Made by a program: the position numbers and the translations under genes. From Candidatus Gottesmanbacteria bacterium RIFOXYB1_FULL_47_11 (lineage in GTDB: Bacteria; Patescibacteriota; Microgenomatia; UBA10105; UBA927): DNA of 12,872 nt. Shown here piece after piece: positions 10,963 through 12,872 of this stretch. A model generated the notes under the pieces. It saw nothing but the letters and a program-made list of their open reading frames with translations, had not been told where the DNA came from and ran no database searches. The stretch is from contig MFKE01000018.1 of the NCBI GenBank assembly GCA_001779455.1, positions 8,643-21,514 of the forward strand. The letters are read 5' to 3'. How positions within the stretch are numbered: position 1 is the first letter of the stretch; every line of letters begins with the position of its first letter.

Positions 10963-11583
10963 TTAAAGTGAACTTGGGAGAAAAATATTCAGGAGAAAGT
11001 TGATGACGGGCGAAATAATGCGTTGGATCGGGGCGGTGCCGCCGAAGATGGGAAAGAGAAGTATGAGAAGAAATATCATGCCGTAGCGCTCCAGTTCATG
11101 CCACTCGCGCGCTTTGTCCTCCGACAGTATTCCCTCAACGATTTTAAATCCGTCCAGGGGATGAATGGGGACGAGGTTAAACACCCCAAGTATGATATTA
11201 AAAAGAATGATCTGGGCAAGGAATGCGGAAAGCAGAATGGGTAAAGGCAGCCGCAGTACAAGTGATGCGATTATGGCAACAATCAGATTAGAGATGGGAC
11301 CGGCGATGGAAATGGCGGCACTGTCACGGCGGGGATTCCGCAGATTAAACGGATCAAACCGCACGGGCTTGCCCCAGCCGAACCGGACCAAAATGAGCAT
11401 GATCGTACCGATGGGGTCAAGATGTGCCAGGGGGTTAAGAGTCAGCCGCCCCTGCAGCCTCGGCGTCGGATCCCCCAGATGTTCTGCCGTCCAGGCATGG
11501 GAAAATTCGTGTATGGTGATGGCAACGACAAGCGCCGCGAATCCGAAAAGTATTTCCAGAATGTTGAATCCGGACCCAAACAT
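10963..11583 (-). CDS. site-2 protease family (M50) intramembrane metalloprotease
   Basis: A 206-residue multi-pass membrane protein. It has the zinc site ITIHEFSHA (22-30; H25, E26, H29) in the first membrane segment, the GDPTPRLQGRLTLNPLAHLDPIG stretch (37-59) typical of the short bacterial S2P-like group, and the third ligand in NLVPIHPLDGFKI (136-148; D144). Membrane segments lie at about 8-26, 58-70, 91-110, 115-138 and 168-182. There is no PDZ domain, unlike RseP. It cleaves membrane proteins within the bilayer; the substrate is unknown. The in-frame ATG at 11604 would overlap the rpmB start codon. I chose 11583 because an extended -10 (TGCTATACT) ends 7 nt before it. It is divergent from rpmB. 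Confidence 0.9.
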   Translation of the reverse strand: MFGSGFNILEILFGFAALVVAITIHEFSHAWTAEHLGDPTPRLQGRLTLNPLAHLDPIGTIMLILVRFGWGKPVRFDPFNLRNPRRDSAAISIAGPISNLIVAIIASLVLRLPLPILLSAFLAQIILFNIILGVFNLVPIHPLDGFKIVEGILSEDKAREWHELERYGMIFLLILLFPIFGGTAPIQRIISPVINFLLNIFLPSSL

Positions 11584-11584
11584 A

Positions 11585-11593
11585 TGGTATAGT
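11585..11593 (+). promoter_or_regulatory. extended -10 (TGGTATAGT) of rpmB
   Basis: It ends 9 nt before the rpmB ATG at 11603. It overlaps the divergent -10 of the M50 gene, so the two promoters cannot be opened at the same time. Confidence 0.6.
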
Positions 11594-11599
11594 ATAGCA
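11591..11599 (-). promoter_or_regulatory. extended -10 (TGCTATACT) of the M50 protease gene
   Basis: Minus-strand TGCTATACT ends 7 nt before the ATG at 11583. It shares 3 bp with the -10 hexamer of rpmB, in opposite orientation. Confidence 0.6.
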
Positions 11600-11602
11600 T
11601 CC

Positions 11603-11842
11603 ATGGCATATCAATGTGACATCTGTTCCAAAAAAACTCGCGCCGGACGCTCGCATACCCATCACACGGGTGTTGCCGGCGGCCAGTGGAAACGACGGGC
11701 TCAAAAGACGCCCCGCTCATTTGCACCGAACTTGCACAAGGTAAGCTTACCGATTAAGGGTGTGATGACGCGGATGAAATTATGCGCCTCGTGTATTAAG
11801 CGCGTGCGTTTCGACCTCAAAAAAGCCCCGGTGAAAGCCTAA
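11603..11842 (+). CDS. rpmB: large-subunit ribosomal protein bL28
   Basis: A 79-residue basic protein of normal bL28 length. It carries the zinc-type (C+) CxxC pairs CDIC (5-8) and CASC (61-64), and the family's GVAGGQWKRRAQKTPRSFAPNLHKV region. A long in-frame extension upstream is antisense to the M50 gene and is not coding. The ATG at 11603 follows an extended -10 by 9 nt with no Shine-Dalgarno. It is divergent from the M50 gene from overlapping promoters. The stop codon overlaps that of the convergent Cys-rich gene by 3 nt. Together with rpmG it shows that ribosomal protein genes are transcribed here as short separate units. Confidence 0.95.
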   Translation: MAYQCDICSKKTRAGRSHTHHTGVAGGQWKRRAQKTPRSFAPNLHKVSLPIKGVMTRMKLCASCIKRVRFDLKKAPVKA

Positions 11843-12093
11843 GGATTACAGAAGAATCCGAGACATCCGTCCGTGTTCCGTTTATATATCCAACCTGTTG
11901 CACAGTCTTCCGCGCGGGGAAGGGTGAGTGTCGGGCATGCAAATCCGGCTTTACTGCGCACATCCTGCGTCACGTTTTTCATGAGGGTGAGGACAACAAC
12001 AAGAAGAATGAATGCAAGGGTGAGAAACAATATAAAGTTCCATGAGGAGAACGTATTTTTGACTTGTTTGGTATTTGTCCGCCGTTTTGTCAT
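11839..12093 (-). CDS. small signal-anchored Cys-rich protein
   Basis: An 84-residue protein. The basic N-terminus (TKRRTNTKQ) and a strong membrane segment (about 19-38) are followed by a short extracytoplasmic tail of about 45 residues with four Cys (C53, C64, C77, C82). The pattern C-x10-C-x12-C-x4-C includes DCATGWIYKRNTDGCLGFFC. A short disulfide-bonded knot of the 'DCxxGxxYxxxxxGCxxFxC' kind is likely; such tails occur in other Patescibacteria envelope proteins as far as I recall, without known function. The start is decided by AGGAGG (12106-12101), 7 nt before the ATG. It is convergent with rpmB and divergent from the gene at 12187. Confidence 0.8.
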   Translation of the reverse strand: MTKRRTNTKQVKNTFSSWNFILFLTLAFILLVVVLTLMKNVTQDVRSKAGFACPTLTLPRAEDCATGWIYKRNTDGCLGFFCNP

Positions 12094-12100
12094 AACATTT

Positions 12101-12142
12101 CCTCCTATATCCAAATTACCCGAAGTTATTGTTTTGCGTCAA
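12101..12142 (-). promoter_or_regulatory. promoter and Shine-Dalgarno of the Cys-rich gene
   Basis: Minus strand: -35 TTGACG (12142-12137), an 18-bp spacer, -10 TAATTT (12118-12113), then AGGAGG (12106-12101). The expected transcript starts just at the AGGAGG, so the Shine-Dalgarno lies at the very 5' end of a leader of about 13 nt. Confidence 0.55.
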
Positions 12143-12168
12143 GTGGCATTTAGTCATACGTCTTTATA

Positions 12169-12177
12169 TGGTACTAT
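12169..12177 (+). promoter_or_regulatory. extended -10 (TGGTACTAT) of the gene at 12187
   Basis: It ends 9 nt before the ATG at 12187, giving a leader of 0-3 nt. Confidence 0.5.
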
Positions 12178-12186
12178 ATTTTCGCT

Positions 12187-12831
12187 ATGAGTAATGGCGA
12201 GGCTTTCAATGAGTTTGGTGATCCCGTATTTACCTATGACTTTCCTGATAGTACGCGGGAGGTGGGCAGGCGCGAGTTGCTCAAAACACTCCAAAGAGAA
12301 ACGGTAATAGGTGACGAATTGGAAAAAAGTAAGGATCACATCATACACAAGAAGTTTATAAGTGCTAGCGGGCTGCGTTATGATAGTACATTGACCGATC
12401 ATGAGCTTGCAATATCTACCGGATCAGGTTTTACATTTCACGCCGGCATTGGGAAAGATAAGATCTTACATCTTGATGTGGAATTAACACGTATGATAAG
12501 GGGTGAACTGACGCGGGATCCCTTATTTCCTCATTTTACCGATTTGGTTCGTATCGCATTGCATTACTTTCAAACAGGAGGCATGGAGGCTTTGGGTATT
12601 TTGGGTGCATGGAACCCAAAACACTTTCAGGATAACCGGAATGTGAATTATGACGTTTTTGTTGATCGTATAAACAAGGGGTTTTCCGAAGAGGAAGCGG
12701 CACTTGTTACTCCCACCGGTCGCGTGGTGTCCTCATTAGGATATAAGTATCCGGTTGTACTTTCACCGTCAAATAACAGAAAACCATTGACCGGTTATGA
12801 TGTCGTGTTTTTGAAAAATAAACCGCGATAA
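12187..12831 (+). CDS. orphan soluble protein, unknown function
   Basis: A 214-residue cytosolic protein. I recognise no family, signal peptide or membrane segment. It is rich in charged residues, with an N-terminal part that looks helical (REVGRRELLKTLQRE) and a middle segment with aromatic/His positions (FTFHAGIGKDKILHLDVE, 82-99; LVRIALHYFQTGG, 119-131). The segment from 129 (TGGMEALGILGAWNP) suggests a globular alpha/beta protein. It is read from a -10 box 9 nt upstream and has no downstream partner in the window. AT-richer than the ribosomal genes. The absence of internal competing frames and the promoter-start spacing support it as real. Confidence 0.75.
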   Translation: MSNGEAFNEFGDPVFTYDFPDSTREVGRRELLKTLQRETVIGDELEKSKDHIIHKKFISASGLRYDSTLTDHELAISTGSGFTFHAGIGKDKILHLDVELTRMIRGELTRDPLFPHFTDLVRIALHYFQTGGMEALGILGAWNPKHFQDNRNVNYDVFVDRINKGFSEEEAALVTPTGRVVSSLGYKYPVVLSPSNNRKPLTGYDVVFLKNKPR

Positions 12832-12872
12832 TGTATCGTACGTTAGTTTTGCAGATACGCAGATTGAAATGT

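Noticed and set aside
11165..11842. Long plus-strand open frame of 225 codons ending in bL28
   Set aside because: Only the last 79 codons are bL28; the upstream part is antisense to the M50 protease gene and has no protein-like character. The promoter for rpmB lies inside it.
1..12872. Prophage, integrative element or defence island
   Set aside because: There is no integrase, transposase, phage structural gene, toxin-antitoxin pair or nuclease, and no flanking direct repeats at the tRNA genes that I can see.

Overview
The window looks like a compact stretch of a Candidate Phyla Radiation (Patescibacteria) genome, most likely of the Microgenomates type. This is an inference, with no database search behind it. 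The reasons are very tight gene packing with several overlapping stop codons, many small single-pass membrane proteins with Pro/Thr-rich stalks (four genes here), tRNA genes without an encoded CCA, and almost no Shine-Dalgarno sequences. Fourteen of the nineteen protein starts lie 6-10 nt after a -10 hexamer, most often an extended -10 (TGnTATAMT). Their mRNAs should therefore be leaderless or nearly so, and this pattern decided many of the starts I chose. By eye the base composition is moderate, around half G+C, with AT-richer islands at the SpeD-like gene, the sulfotransferase-like gene and the last gene.

Layout. 24-1952: a multi-pass membrane protein with a PDxDH motif, a membrane-anchored double zinc-ribbon protein, and a divergent membrane-anchored protein. 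1930-2346: a small helical protein and tRNA-Trp(CCA). 2363-3068 (minus): rpmG (bL33) followed by a Pro/Thr-stalked surface protein. 3117-4363 (minus): an exported SGNH/GDSL hydrolase and a Pro/Thr-rich surface protein. 4401-4787 (minus): a divergent S-adenosylmethionine decarboxylase (SpeD) homologue. 4837-4908 (minus): tRNA-Thr(GGT), divergent from 4996-7165, which holds the two-gene threonine degradation pathway: L-threonine 3-dehydrogenase, then 2-amino-3-ketobutyrate CoA ligase. 7155-7949 (minus): a sulfotransferase-like protein. 8039-9025: a membrane-anchored alpha/beta hydrolase. 9038-9520 (minus): a Cys-containing surface protein with a real Shine-Dalgarno. 9606-9902: a MazG-like pyrophosphohydrolase. 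9934-10619: tRNA-Tyr(GTA), a small membrane protein and an ArsR-type regulator. 10619-10689 (minus): tRNA-Thr(TGT). 10757-10921 (minus): a strongly structured, protein-free element with its own promoter, which I interpret as a non-coding RNA of unidentified class. 10963-11842: a site-2 protease (M50) gene and rpmB (bL28), transcribed divergently from overlapping -10 boxes. 11839-12093 (minus): a small Cys-rich membrane protein, again with a Shine-Dalgarno. 12187-12831: an orphan protein.

How the genes work together. Only threonine -> 2-amino-3-oxobutanoate -> glycine + acetyl-CoA forms a clear metabolic module. rpmG, rpmB, the four tRNAs and the candidate RNA are housekeeping functions scattered among envelope proteins. 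The most interesting items are the unidentified RNA, the divergent SpeD homologue, and the clear split between leaderless genes and two Shine-Dalgarno genes that both encode Cys-containing surface proteins.
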